Shown: positions 44,276 through 53,386 of the stretch, piece after piece
How the letters are laid out: each line of letters opens with the position of its first letter
How positions within the stretch are numbered: the stretch's first letter is position 1
Assembly (NCBI GenBank): GCA_913061265.1
Contig: CAJXVS010000004.1
Location: 310,001-374,000, forward strand
Direction: 5' to 3'
From: an uncultured Halobacteriovorax sp.
GTDB taxonomy: Bacteria; Bdellovibrionota; Bacteriovoracia; Bacteriovoracales; Bacteriovoracaceae
DNA: 64,000 bases
Notes under the pieces: generated by a model
The model's database searches: none
What the model saw: the letters and a program-made list of their open reading frames with translations, nothing else
Told to the model about the DNA's origin: nothing
Made by a program: the position numbers and the translations under genes

Positions 44276-46969
44276 TTACTTTAAATCAAACCAGTTAACA
44301 CCAATTCCCATATCAACTTTTAAAGGCACTTTTAGTTCGACAATATTTTCCATTCCATCAACGACAAGTTTCTTCATTACCGAAAGCTCGTCTTCAGGAA
44401 TTTCAAAGATTAGCTCATCGTGTACTTGAAGAAGCATCTTAGACTTAAGACCTTTCTCTTTAATCTCTGAATCGATCTTAATCATCGCGATTTTGAGAAT
44501 ATCAGCAGCTGTTCCCTGAATAGGTGAGTTCACGGCCATCCTCTCTGCCATAGACTTTACTGTTCTATTCTTAGAATGAATGTCAGGAAGAAATCTCTTT
44601 CTACCATTAAGAGTGATAGCATAACCTGTTTCCTCACAGAGTTCTTTTAGTGAATCTAAGTAGGACTTCACGCTAGAGAACCGCTGAAAGTAATTTGTAA
44701 TATAATCTTTCGCTTCTCTTCTTGATATCCTAAGAGCTTTTGCCAGTCCAAAACTAGACTGACCATACATAAGACCAAAATTAACAGCTTTAGCTTTAGA
44801 GCGATCATTTGAAGTTACATCTTTTAAAGGAATTCCCATTACTTCACTAGCGGTTTGAGAGTGAATATCAACGCCTGTTTTAAAAGCTTCAAGCATTGTC
44901 TCATCTTCAGAGAAGTGAGCGAGAAGCCTAAGCTCTACTTGAGAATAATCACATGCTAATAGTATGTTTCCAGGAGAGGCCATAAAGCCTTTCCTAATCT
45001 TCCTTCCCATCTCTGTACGAATAGGGATATTTTGTAAGTTAGGATTGTTTGAGGCTAAACGTCCTGTTGCAGCGACGTGCTGATCAAAGGTTGTATGAAG
45101 CCTTCCCGTTTTTTCGTTAATGAGAAGAGGAAGGGCCTTAACATAAGTAGATTGTAACTTACTTAATTCCCTATTTTGTAAAATTAGTGCTGGTACTGGA
45201 CTTAGATCTTTAGAGGAAAGCTCCTCTAAAACTTCTGCGTCTGTTGAGTAGCCTGTTTTAGTTTTCTTAACGACAGGTAATTCTAATTTTTCAAAAAGTA
45301 GTTGCCCAACTTGTTTTGGAGAATTCAGGTTGATCTCTTCTCCATCACAATATTTTTTAATCTCTGTTTCAATATCAGTTAGCTTTCCCGCTAACTCTTC
45401 TTCTAGTTCAGTAAAAAAATCCTTATTAATATGAATCCCTTCGTATTCCATATTATTGAGGATTTCAAAGAGGTTATCATCCATTTCATAATAAACAGAT
45501 TCAAGATCTTTAGCCTTCAATTCCTCCTTAAAGATTGAGCTTAGTGAATAAATACTAGCCGCTCTCTCACCAGCAATAGCACTAGCTTCTTCTAAGGTTT
45601 TTTCATTCAAGTAAGGGTTCTTTTTTTCAAGTTCGACCAATGAATAGTCGAGGTACTCTTTAACTATATTAGAAAACCCATGATTAGCTCCTGCATCTAA
45701 AACAAAATGAGCTTGGATTACATCAAAGTGCTGAGCCTTAAATAAGACTTCCTCTCTTTTGCAAAAAGAGTAATCCTCTTTGACGTGACTTGAGCAAATT
45801 TCTTTGGTTTCATCACAAAGAGTTACTTCATAAAGGTCTTTAAAATAACTAAGCTTTAACTCACTTTTAGAGAAGTAAAATGCTTTATCTGTTTCAATCG
45901 AAACAGATATTCCCACAAGGTCTCTAGTTAGAAAGTCCCGGCTATCATATTCTGTATGAAAAGCCATTCCAGTGGCCGCTTCAATTTGTAACAGGACTTC
46001 TTTTATGTTTTTCTCAGTTACATTAGTGACGGCAATTTCTTTTTGAACTGATTGCTCCTTAAAGCCAGCCCACTCTTGAGCTTTATCAGTTAAACGTGCC
46101 TCTTCGACACCCTTTCTGATATCTTCAAGTTTCTTGATCGCTGATTTAAAACCTAGACTCTTTAACCACTCAATTAATTCATCTGAGGGTGTAAAACAAA
46201 ATTCTGTAGAATTTGGCTGTTTCCCTAAACTTAAGTCAGTCACAATCTGAACTAATCGTTTAGAAAGAAGAGCATCATCTAAGTGATTCTCAAATGCGTT
46301 CGTTAATTTTTTTCCTTTAAATGTATCTTTAGCTTCGATGCAGGCTTCTAAAGTTTTATGCTCATCTAAAAGCTTAGCTGCACCCTTCGCTCCAATTCCT
46401 TTCATTCCAGGTATATTATCTGAGGAGTCACCTACCATAGAAAGGTAGTCAACAATCTGCTCCGGCCAAACGCCCATCTTATCAAAGACTGCTTGACGGT
46501 CATATTTTATGTCTTTCATAGTATCGAGAATAAAAACATTATCCCCAACAAATTGCATAAGGTCTTTATCACCTGAAGCAATCAAAATTTCGTCAAAGTC
46601 ATCCTTCCACTGAGTAGCAACGGCTCCCATAATATCATCAGCTTCATAATTATCTTCTGCAATCCAAGACAAACCAATCTTTTCAATGAGGGTTTGAATT
46701 AAAGCAAATTGAGGAATCAAGTCTTCAGGAGGTGGTGGACGATGTCCCTTATAATCTTCATAGATTTCATTACGAAAAGTTCCACCCGAAGTATCCTTGG
46801 CAACAATCACATGTGTTGGCCTATAAGTAGAAAAGAGTTTCATGAACATACTTAGAACTCCATGAACGGCATTAACGGGAGTACCGTCTGGAGAATGCAA
46901 AGTTCTAATGGCGTAAAAAGCACGAAAAATAAAATTACTGACATCGATTATGATGAGACGTTTCTTCAT
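44276..46969 (-). CDS. polA: DNA polymerase I
   Basis: An 897-residue repair and lagging-strand polymerase. The N-terminal 5' nuclease is intact (IIDVSNFIFRAFYA, YEADDIMGAV, GDSSDNIPGMKGIGAKGA). The polymerase domain is intact: DYSQVELRLLAHFS, RSKAKAVNFGLMYGQSSFGL, MAERMAVNSPIQGTAADI, and QVHDELIFE. The middle 3'-5' exonuclease region is degenerate: the usual FDTE reads FHTE (His338), and the YxxxD motif appears as IAGER. Proofreading is therefore probably lost, as in Bacillus and Thermus Pol I. It converges with the ClC gene. Confidence 0.97.
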   Translation of the reverse strand: MKKRLIIIDVSNFIFRAFYAIRTLHSPDGTPVNAVHGVLSMFMKLFSTYRPTHVIVAKDTSGGTFRNEIYEDYKGHRPPPPEDLIPQFALIQTLIEKIGLSWIAEDNYEADDIMGAVATQWKDDFDEILIASGDKDLMQFVGDNVFILDTMKDIKYDRQAVFDKMGVWPEQIVDYLSMVGDSSDNIPGMKGIGAKGAAKLLDEHKTLEACIEAKDTFKGKKLTNAFENHLDDALLSKRLVQIVTDLSLGKQPNSTEFCFTPSDELIEWLKSLGFKSAIKKLEDIRKGVEEARLTDKAQEWAGFKEQSVQKEIAVTNVTEKNIKEVLLQIEAATGMAFHTEYDSRDFLTRDLVGISVSIETDKAFYFSKSELKLSYFKDLYEVTLCDETKEICSSHVKEDYSFCKREEVLFKAQHFDVIQAHFVLDAGANHGFSNIVKEYLDYSLVELEKKNPYLNEKTLEEASAIAGERAASIYSLSSIFKEELKAKDLESVYYEMDDNLFEILNNMEYEGIHINKDFFTELEEELAGKLTDIETEIKKYCDGEEINLNSPKQVGQLLFEKLELPVVKKTKTGYSTDAEVLEELSSKDLSPVPALILQNRELSKLQSTYVKALPLLINEKTGRLHTTFDQHVAATGRLASNNPNLQNIPIRTEMGRKIRKGFMASPGNILLACDYSQVELRLLAHFSEDETMLEAFKTGVDIHSQTASEVMGIPLKDVTSNDRSKAKAVNFGLMYGQSSFGLAKALRISRREAKDYITNYFQRFSSVKSYLDSLKELCEETGYAITLNGRKRFLPDIHSKNRTVKSMAERMAVNSPIQGTAADILKIAMIKIDSEIKEKGLKSKMLLQVHDELIFEIPEDELSVMKKLVVDGMENIVELKVPLKVDMGIGVNWFDLK

Positions 46970-47007
46970 TGAGTCCTCAAGAGAAAATTTTGGACTAAAC
47001 TAACATT

Positions 47008-47514
47008 TTAGGAACTAGCTTGACTACCTGTAGCTTCAAACCAAGATGACTTTCTATTCTTAATTGCCACGTGGCTTCCATCATTTGCCATAACAGAAGT
47101 ATCTGCCATAACGTCGCCTAGCCTGTGACCACTATCGAGTTTATAAAGGAGATAAACTTCTAGAATTAATAGTGGAATGCCTACAATAAACGAAAAGATC
47201 CAGCCCCATATAGGCACTACAGCAAAAACTAAGGGTATCAGTATAGGTAAGTTTCTAATGACTGATTGCTTTAACGTACAAGGCTTTCCATCCTCTAAAG
47301 AGATGACAGCGAAGCCCATAAACTTCTTACCCACTGACTGACCATTTTGTAACGAGTCAGCAATCCCCATATAAGCTGCTGAGAGTATTAAACCAAGTGG
47401 ATAGAAGAAAACAGAGAGCAAGAGAACTATAAAAAGATCAATGGCCTTGGCCATTAAACGGCTCAATCTCGCTGCATTAATCGACCTTTTTAGTAGGTAC
47501 TTTCTGTTGTTCAT
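47008..47514 (-). CDS. RDD-family membrane protein
   Basis: A 168-residue inner-membrane protein of the RDD family, with the segment RLSRLMAKAIDLFIVLLLS containing the Arg and Asp positions of the family. SVGKKFMGFAVISLEDGKPCTLKQSVIRN and HRLGDVMADTSV complete the signature. About three membrane helices are visible. The function of the family is uncertain; some members affect ion or Na+/H+ exchange. It is 38 bases upstream of polA on the same strand. Confidence 0.85.
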   Translation of the reverse strand: MNNRKYLLKRSINAARLSRLMAKAIDLFIVLLLSVFFYPLGLILSAAYMGIADSLQNGQSVGKKFMGFAVISLEDGKPCTLKQSVIRNLPILIPLVFAVVPIWGWIFSFIVGIPLLILEVYLLYKLDSGHRLGDVMADTSVMANDGSHVAIKNRKSSWFEATGSQASS

Positions 47515-47692
47515 TTAGTCTCCGACTAATTATTACTTTCTACCATTGTATCTCATTGAATTTTTTAGGGACAGAAGGCTTTTTTTTCCATACCGCATAA
47601 AACACGGTGCACAAGTTTTTTCAGGGGAAATTATGTACATAAAGAGGCCAATAAGTTAAAAAAGTGGTCCCTAAATTAGTAAAGGAGTTTTC

Positions 47693-48013
47693 ATGGGTGC
47701 AGTAGGTAAAGTTGACCAAAGTAATTTTGACCAAGATGTTCTTAAATCAGAGAAACTTGTTCTTGTTGATTTCTGGGCAGAGTGGTGTGGACCTTGTCGT
47801 CAGCTAGCTCCAATACTCGATGAAGTAGCTGGTGAATCAGAATCAGTTAACATTGTTAAAGTTAATGTAGATGACAATGGTGACATTGCTCAAAAATATG
47901 GGATTCGTGGAATTCCTACTATGATCTTTTTTAAAGACGGAGAAATCGCTAAAACTTTAGTTGGTGTTTCTAGTAAAGAAGAGATCAAGAAGTTAGTTGA
48001 AGAACTAGCTTAA
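47693..48013 (+). CDS. trxA: Thioredoxin
   Basis: A 106-residue cytoplasmic disulfide reductase with the active site FWAEWCGPCRQLAPIL and the cis-Pro loop YGIRGIPTMIFF. The length and motif are standard for TrxA. The ATG is preceded by AAAGGAG six bases upstream. It is a single-gene unit followed by a strong hairpin. Confidence 0.97.
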   Translation: MGAVGKVDQSNFDQDVLKSEKLVLVDFWAEWCGPCRQLAPILDEVAGESESVNIVKVNVDDNGDIAQKYGIRGIPTMIFFKDGEIAKTLVGVSSKEEIKKLVEELA

Positions 48014-48027
48014 GCAAAATTAAATAA

Positions 48028-48050
48028 TAGGGGCAGTCTTCCTGCCCCTA
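48028..48050 (+). terminator. Hairpin terminator after trxA
   Basis: A perfect 9-bp stem TAGGGGCAG (48028-48036) / CTGCCCCTA (48042-48050) has a five-base loop 14 bases after the trxA stop. No T-run follows immediately, so it may end transcription weakly or mark the 3' end of the message. Confidence 0.5.
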
Positions 48051-48193
48051 CCTCATACTTAAATACTCTTTTTTGTTTTCTAGGTAATTCTTTCCAAGAC
48101 ATTTTTTGAACAGCTAGATCCATGTTTGCTGTACAATATTACTATAAGTAATAGAAATGACGGAACTATCGTTTCAACAGGAGAGAAGAAGCA

Positions 48194-48868
48194 ATGGAAA
48201 CCCAAGCAGTTGAACAAGCCACAGGATTGATGGCATCTATAAATGGCCTCGCCGAATTTATTCAAAGCGGAGGCGTCTTTATGTGGGTCATCGTAATTAT
48301 CTGGGCCTTCGGTATTGCAATCAGTTTAGAAAGATTTTCAAAACTCTTTTTTAAATTTGATGTCGATGGTGCTTCATTCATGAATGAACTACAAAGGTAT
48401 ATTTTATCAAATGATATCCAAGGAGCCATTAGAGTTTGCTCCGGATCTGTTGCTGCCCTTCCAAAGGTCCTAAAGAGTGGACTTAAAAGAAGTACGCAAA
48501 AGACAGAGCAGATACAAAATGCAATCGATGCTACCGCGCTAGAAGTTATCCCCAAGGTTGAACTCAGGTTAAACTATCTTCAACTCATTGCGAATATCTC
48601 TACACTATTTGGACTACTTGGAACTATCCAAGGTTTGATCCAATCCTTTGGAGCTGTTGCTGCCGCGGACCCATCTCAAAAAGCTGAATTGCTAGCGCAA
48701 GGTATTTCAAAAGCTATGAACACTACGTTCCTAGGTCTCCTCGCTGCTATCTCTATAATGATGCTTCATACTTTCCTTCAGTCTAAGTCTGAAAAGATTA
48801 TAAATGAGATCGATGAATTCTCAGTTAAGTTGCTTGATCTTTTAGGAACAACGAAAGCTGAGGACTAG
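48194..48868 (+). CDS. MotA/TolQ/ExbB-type proton-channel protein (AglR-like)
   Basis: A 224-residue inner-membrane protein with the three-helix layout of TolQ/ExbB. Helix one is near residues 30-50 (GGVFMWVIVIIWAFGIAISLERF). The second and third helices follow the family core LNYLQLIANISTLFGLLGTIQGLI and NTTFLGLLAAISIMMLHTFL. It forms a proton-driven motor with the two ExbD-like proteins encoded next. With the FHA/AgmX protein and TPR genes downstream, it corresponds to the AglR-AglQ-AglS motor of Myxococcus gliding. Confidence 0.9.
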   Translation: METQAVEQATGLMASINGLAEFIQSGGVFMWVIVIIWAFGIAISLERFSKLFFKFDVDGASFMNELQRYILSNDIQGAIRVCSGSVAALPKVLKSGLKRSTQKTEQIQNAIDATALEVIPKVELRLNYLQLIANISTLFGLLGTIQGLIQSFGAVAAADPSQKAELLAQGISKAMNTTFLGLLAAISIMMLHTFLQSKSEKIINEIDEFSVKLLDLLGTTKAED

Positions 48869-48871
48869 AAG

Positions 48872-49423
48872 ATGTATAAAGCTCCAAGTAGAAGAAAAAA
48901 TAGATCAAGACCTGCGTTTACTAAACCGAATCTTATTCCAATTCTAGATGCGGTCTTTATTTTTATTTTCTTTCTACTGATGTCAGCAAGTTTCGTTAAG
49001 ATCTATGAAATCCCAAGTGACGTTCCTATCCTAACTTCGACACCTCCTTCAAAGAAGAAGCAGCTGGCACTTACCCTATCCATAAGTAATAACGGGGTAA
49101 ACGTTCTAACAGGCGTGCCCAGTAAAAGTGTAAAGTTTATAAGAAAGAATAATGAAGGTGAATACGACAATGAAGCCCTTCACAGATACCTCATCAATCT
49201 TAAGAAAAGGTATAAATCAGAACGCGGAGTTATCATTGAGCCTCAAGTAGACTTAGTTTACGACAAGCTTGTTAAGATAATGGATGCTGCAAGAATCCTT
49301 CGCCAAACAGATGAAGCCATATATGGAAGATCTAAAGAGGGTATTCAAGAAAGAATCAGTGTTCTTTTTGACCAAATGATTTTTAGCAATATTAGCAGTA
49401 TTGTAAGAACCCAGGCTAAATAA
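48872..49423 (+). CDS. ExbD/TolR-like proton-channel subunit
   Basis: A 183-residue protein with one membrane helix near the N-terminus (IPILDAVFIFIFFLLMSAS), in which the Asp is the proton-carrying residue of the family. A periplasmic TolR-like domain follows (about residues 60-183). It begins 4 bases after the channel gene and its stop overlaps the next ATG by one base, so the three are one operon. Confidence 0.87.
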   Translation: MYKAPSRRKNRSRPAFTKPNLIPILDAVFIFIFFLLMSASFVKIYEIPSDVPILTSTPPSKKKQLALTLSISNNGVNVLTGVPSKSVKFIRKNNEGEYDNEALHRYLINLKKRYKSERGVIIEPQVDLVYDKLVKIMDAARILRQTDEAIYGRSKEGIQERISVLFDQMIFSNISSIVRTQAK

Positions 49424-49935
49424 TGAGAAATCGTTCTATTAGAAATAGAGGCAAGAGAAAGAAGAAAGAAGTAATGGATATTGATATTACTTCCCTTCTG
49501 GATATCTTAGTTATCCTTCTTGTTTTCCTTTTAAAAAGTTATAACAGTTCAGGTCAAGTCATCACAGTTCCAAAAGGTGTTGATCTTCCCATCTCTGAAT
49601 CACAATCCATTAGCTCCTCTGGAACCATTGTCCAAGTCTCACCTTCTTCGATTTGGGTCGATGATAAAGAAGTTCTCATTCATAAAGGCGCTTCGATATC
49701 TAAATACTCTGATCGTGGGAATAGGATCATTCCTCTTTTAACAGTCCTTAGACAAAAGAAAGCTGAGATTGAAAAGATTAGCAAACAAGCCCCTAAAGCA
49801 AAAGAGTTCACGGGGAAATTAAACTTACTTGTTGATAAGTCGATTAAGTATAGTTTTCTTCAACGGATAATGCACACTAGTGCTTCAGCTGGTTTTTCTC
49901 AGTTTAAGTTTGTTGTTTTGGGGACGGATAATTAG
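49423..49935 (+). CDS. Second ExbD/TolR-like proton-channel subunit
   Basis: A 170-residue protein with the ExbD helix DITSLLDILVILLVFLL containing the key Asp. A periplasmic domain of about 120 residues follows. Two different ExbD-type subunits per channel gene is the arrangement seen in the Agl gliding motor (AglQ and AglS). A terminator follows the stop by 26 bases. Confidence 0.87.
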   Translation: MRNRSIRNRGKRKKKEVMDIDITSLLDILVILLVFLLKSYNSSGQVITVPKGVDLPISESQSISSSGTIVQVSPSSIWVDDKEVLIHKGASISKYSDRGNRIIPLLTVLRQKKAEIEKISKQAPKAKEFTGKLNLLVDKSIKYSFLQRIMHTSASAGFSQFKFVVLGTDN

Positions 49936-49960
49936 ATAGTTTTTAAACTTGGCTTTATTT

Positions 49961-49987
49961 AACCCGCTTTATTGGCGGGTTTTTTTT
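49961..49987 (+). terminator. Rho-independent terminator after the proton-channel operon
   Basis: A 7-bp stem AACCCGC (49961-49967) / GCGGGTT (49975-49981) with a seven-base loop runs into a T-tract through 49987. It closes the operon that starts at 48194. Confidence 0.85.
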
Positions 49988-50048
49988 GGTTTCCAAAGTC
50001 ACTCTATATCAATCAACTCTCTCTATTATTATGGACTTAAGCAAGAAA

Positions 50049-50215
50049 GATACTCCGCACGATCTTTCGGGCGCTGGCGCTTCCTCAGATCTTTACGATG
50101 ACTCCGCATCAAATTGATGCCCGCATGACTTTGAATTAAATGAGAGAGATACTCCGCGCGATCTGTCGGGCGCTGCCGCTTCCTCGGATCTTTACGATGA
50201 CTCCGCATCAAATTG
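50049..50215. repeat. Pair of 68-bp direct repeats between convergent motility operons
   Basis: Unit one (50049-50116) and unit two (50148-50215) are offset by 99 bases and differ at only about four positions. Both begin GATACTCCGC and end CATCAAATTG, and each holds the sub-motif ACTCCGC twice. They are visibly more G+C-rich than the surrounding sequence. A short inverted repeat AAATTG-ctttg-CAATTT (50210-50226) ends the second unit. They fill most of the 300-base gene-free gap between the terminator and the FHA gene. They look like a dispersed repeat element; copies elsewhere cannot be checked here. Confidence 0.85.
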
Positions 50216-50235
50216 CTTTGCAATTTGACTGCGGG

Positions 50236-52209
50236 TCATTTCCTTTTAGGATAGAAGTTAAATGGTTGATTCACTTCAACAACACCGCCACCTAGAGGTT
50301 CTGGAAACTTGATTCCTTTTAGAACGTTAACCACACAACCCTTAACCCTTACAGGTAATGGGCTAAATGAATCGACTCCGGCTTTTGTGACGTGACCACT
50401 GGCCCCAATAATAAAGTTAAGCCTAACAACTCCACTGAATTCTCTGGCCGCTTTATCTAATTCTTTTTGATAACAATATCTAAATTGAGGAATATGATCC
50501 TCAATGATTTTTCTGATGATATCCGGATCCATTCCACCTAAAACAACCGTTTTGAAAGGGAGTCCAGCTGTATAGATATTCTTTTTATCAACAAGTCCTT
50601 CTACACCTTTACTAGAATCTAATTTACCTTGAGCTGAACCTGATAAACTTCCAACGTTATTGCTTACGGTAGCTTTTTTAAGTGTTGCTCCATCTGTATC
50701 ACCTGAGTCCACACTACTTGAGTCTGAAACTGAAGCTGAATTACTTTGGGCCTTGAAAGTACTTGTGGCGCCGCCCTTACTTAACAAACTGCTTACCGTA
50801 CTCTTGAAGTTAAAAGACTTATAAGTGTCTACTCTTCCTTTTGATTTAGATTTAGCCGTTACCTTAGCAGGTCTATTGGTGCTTTTAGGTTTTCCGCTTC
50901 CACTTTTTTTCTTAGGAGTCACTTTATCGACTAGATTATCTTTCTTGCCTTTATTAGGTGAAGCTTTTTTTACTAAACCTGTTTTCTTAGCGTTCTTACT
51001 TCCTTTGGAACCGACTTTAACTTTACTCTTATCAACGACTACTTTCTTTTGTTGAGTCGCGCTATTCTTTTGAGCCAGGGTATTAGATTTTTGTACTTTA
51101 TTCTTTGGCTTATCCTTTGTTTTGTCGATTGCTGGAGACTTCTTAGCTTTAAACTTCTTTTTATAAAGAATCTTAGCGATCCTATCAGGAACTTTCTCTT
51201 TCTCTATCTCTTCGTCGACTTCGATAAAGGATAAACTTCCCATAACAAAAGTGACAAGGAGTAGCATAAGTAAAAAATACTTCTTTAAGTCACCACTATC
51301 TCGCCTAAGTATTGGAGCTGGAGCCACCTTCGGTGGAGCTTCATCCCCTCTTACGAAAACCTGAAGATCTCCATTTTTGAATCTTAAGATATCATCACGG
51401 TTAAGTTCGATTTCACTGCTATTCGCACTTATATCATTATCTGATAAAGACTGTAGTTCGTAGCCAGGAATAGGAAAGACAATAGAGTGTCCATTTGCCA
51501 TCTTAACAAGAGGTACTTTCTCATCCTTACCTAGGTATGAATATTCAACATCACTTTCATCAGGCTGAAATCCCACTAAGTTATAAACCCCATCGCGATC
51601 AGGAAGATAATCAACTGAATAGACCCTGTCTTTAAAGAGGACAATAATCTCTACGGATGACTTTGACACATCGTACTTAAAGATCGGATAGAGTTGATCT
51701 GAATCTTCAAAGATATATTCACTGAATTCGGCGTTTGGATCTCTTGCTAATGGATATTCAACTACAGGGACATATTCTGCTGTCTCTCGATTTTCTACTT
51801 CACTAGGTGGACTTGGTAGACGTGGAGATTCATCAATAATCGGAGGAAGTCCATCGTCAAGCATCGCCAAGGGCGGAGGTAGTATATCTTCTTTTGAGTA
51901 TTCTTTAAAAGTATAGTGGTTTGATCCAAACCGTATTTCATCGCCGAGTTTGAATTCTTCAACGACAACACTCTTTCCATTTACAAAAGTACCGTTAGTG
52001 GAATTCATATCGTAAATTTTGTTCCCAGACTTTGTAACTTCAATGACAGCGTGAATTGCTGTTATATCATCATGATCTAATACAATGTCACAGGCCTTCG
52101 ACCGGCCAACAAGAAGTCGCTTCTTTTTAATTGGATAGCCGCCTTCATCCTTACCATTAATAGGATTAAGTTCGAACGCGACCTGTTTTTTACCATTCTC
52201 GACTTCCAC
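50236..52209 (-). CDS. FHA-domain envelope protein with AgmX/PglI C-terminal domain (gliding motility type)
   Basis: A 657-residue inner-membrane protein. Residues about 25-105 form an FHA phosphothreonine-binding domain (LLVGRSKACDIVLDH, then NSTNGTFVNGK). A membrane helix lies near 313-335 (KKYFLLMLLLVTFVMGSLSF). A long Lys/Ser-rich periplasmic linker (340-540) follows. The C-terminal 100 residues match the AgmX/PglI (myxobacterial TonB-like) domain, including QFRYCYQKELDK, SGVVRLNFIIG and KGCVVNVLKGIKFPEP. It probably links the proton-driven motor to outer-membrane parts, like GltG/GltJ in Myxococcus. It opens toward the convergent motor operon. Confidence 0.88.
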   Translation of the reverse strand: MEVENGKKQVAFELNPINGKDEGGYPIKKKRLLVGRSKACDIVLDHDDITAIHAVIEVTKSGNKIYDMNSTNGTFVNGKSVVVEEFKLGDEIRFGSNHYTFKEYSKEDILPPPLAMLDDGLPPIIDESPRLPSPPSEVENRETAEYVPVVEYPLARDPNAEFSEYIFEDSDQLYPIFKYDVSKSSVEIIVLFKDRVYSVDYLPDRDGVYNLVGFQPDESDVEYSYLGKDEKVPLVKMANGHSIVFPIPGYELQSLSDNDISANSSEIELNRDDILRFKNGDLQVFVRGDEAPPKVAPAPILRRDSGDLKKYFLLMLLLVTFVMGSLSFIEVDEEIEKEKVPDRIAKILYKKKFKAKKSPAIDKTKDKPKNKVQKSNTLAQKNSATQQKKVVVDKSKVKVGSKGSKNAKKTGLVKKASPNKGKKDNLVDKVTPKKKSGSGKPKSTNRPAKVTAKSKSKGRVDTYKSFNFKSTVSSLLSKGGATSTFKAQSNSASVSDSSSVDSGDTDGATLKKATVSNNVGSLSGSAQGKLDSSKGVEGLVDKKNIYTAGLPFKTVVLGGMDPDIIRKIIEDHIPQFRYCYQKELDKAAREFSGVVRLNFIIGASGHVTKAGVDSFSPLPVRVKGCVVNVLKGIKFPEPLGGGVVEVNQPFNFYPKRK

Positions 52210-52227
52210 AAGCTCTCCTTGCTTGTA

Positions 52228-52488
52228 CTACCTTATTCTCTCAATCCCTTTTCTAATCTCAGGATTGAAGTTTTTGCGATAAGGGAGTTTATTTCTGAAT
52301 TTCTGTTGTGTTCTAGTTCCATCACCTAAATCAGGAGGTGAACCAGTTTCACCTTCAATAGTAAGATCTTCAAAATCAAACTTTTGATATTTTTTGTATT
52401 TATAGATTATTCTTTCTTTTTTTTGAGTTCTCGTTTGTGCAAACGAAGCGCCCGAAAGAAAAAGCAGTAAGATTAATAATTTACTCAT
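52228..52488 (-). CDS. Small periplasmic protein of the gliding-type gene cluster
   Basis: An 86-residue protein with a signal peptide (residues 1-17, ending ASFAQ). The conserved-looking core is KFDFEDLTIEGETGSPPD, followed by a basic C-terminus KNFNPEIRKGIERIR. Small proteins of this shape recur beside AgmX-type and TPR genes in myxobacteria-like motility loci, so I infer a role in the same complex. It overlaps the upstream TPR lipoprotein gene by 8 bases. Confidence 0.7.
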   Translation of the reverse strand: MSKLLILLLFLSGASFAQTRTQKKERIIYKYKKYQKFDFEDLTIEGETGSPPDLGDGTRTQQKFRNKLPYRKNFNPEIRKGIERIR

Positions 52489-53386
52489 TGATAAATCTCC
52501 CTACTTTATTATAGTAACCACCAAGGTCACCTAGTGTTTGAGGGTCTACTCTCTCAAATACTGTCTTTGCATCCTTAATTCTTCCAGCAGCCTTTAACGC
52601 TACCGAGAAGTTTAATCCAACCTGTGCTTTACTTAACTCTTTCCTTGGAATCTTTGAGAAGAATGCAACTGCCCTAGAATAATTTTCTTTTAATAAGGCA
52701 CTTGTCCCTAAAGCGCTTAGAACATCAACATCGTTTGAGTTCTTTCTATAGAGGGTATTGAAAACACCCTCGGCTTTATCGACAAAACCATACTTTAAAT
52801 AGAGTTGTCCCAAGTTAAAAAGCGGAGTCAAAGAAAACTTATTCAGCTCGACTGCTTTTTCAAATGCTGAAAGCGCTTTCTGGTCCCTACCTTGCCTTTG
52901 ATGAATAACACCAATATTATTCACAGGTGGGGCATACTTCGAGTTTAGCCCACGTGATTTATTATAAAAGAGGAGAGCTTTTCTATATTCGCCTTTTAAG
53001 AACTGACATGTTCCTATTTGGTTCCAATACCCTGGGTGATTTTTATATCGCTTATAATTGGCTTCAAAAATCTTCTCTGCCTGAGCAAAGTCCTTACCAT
53101 AACACTTACCTATTCCCTGGCTTACTGGATCACTTGATTTGGAGATCCTTTCAATTTTAGGAGCTGGTAAACGCGAGATCGATTCTGATGAAAGCGAATC
53201 ATCTCCCATGACTTCTTTAAACATATCTTCAGAGCTATTGTATTGAACCTCAGAAACCTTATTAAAGGCCTTATTTTCAATCCATCCAAACTCTTTATCT
53301 TCTGGCGAGTTGCCTTCGCTATTGTTTTTGTCAGTACTACCACAAGAACTGACTACAAGAATAAAGGCCATCAATACATATTTCAT
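52481..53386 (-). CDS. TPR-repeat lipoprotein (AglT/GltE-like)
   Basis: A 301-residue lipoprotein with lipobox VSSC (Cys at residue 15) followed by a disordered stretch. Several tetratricopeptide repeats lie between about residues 95 and 280 (for example NQIGTCQFLKGEYRKALLFY and NNIGVIHQRQGRDQKALSAF). TPR lipoproteins serve as scaffolds in the gliding and envelope complexes of this type. It overlaps the 959-residue TPR gene by 4 bases. Confidence 0.85.
   Translation of the reverse strand: MKYVLMAFILVVSSCGSTDKNNSEGNSPEDKEFGWIENKAFNKVSEVQYNSSEDMFKEVMGDDSLSSESISRLPAPKIERISKSSDPVSQGIGKCYGKDFAQAEKIFEANYKRYKNHPGYWNQIGTCQFLKGEYRKALLFYNKSRGLNSKYAPPVNNIGVIHQRQGRDQKALSAFEKAVELNKFSLTPLFNLGQLYLKYGFVDKAEGVFNTLYRKNSNDVDVLSALGTSALLKENYSRAVAFFSKIPRKELSKAQVGLNFSVALKAAGRIKDAKTVFERVDPQTLGDLGGYYNKVGRFINE

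Noticed and set aside
50049-50215. CRISPR array
   Set aside because: Only two units, 68 bp long with a single 31-base gap and internal mismatches; no cas genes nearby.
50029-50223. A 64-codon minus-strand reading frame encoding a repeated peptide
   Set aside because: Its peptide repeat simply reflects the 68-bp DNA repeats; there is no ribosome site and the composition is unlike neighbouring genes.
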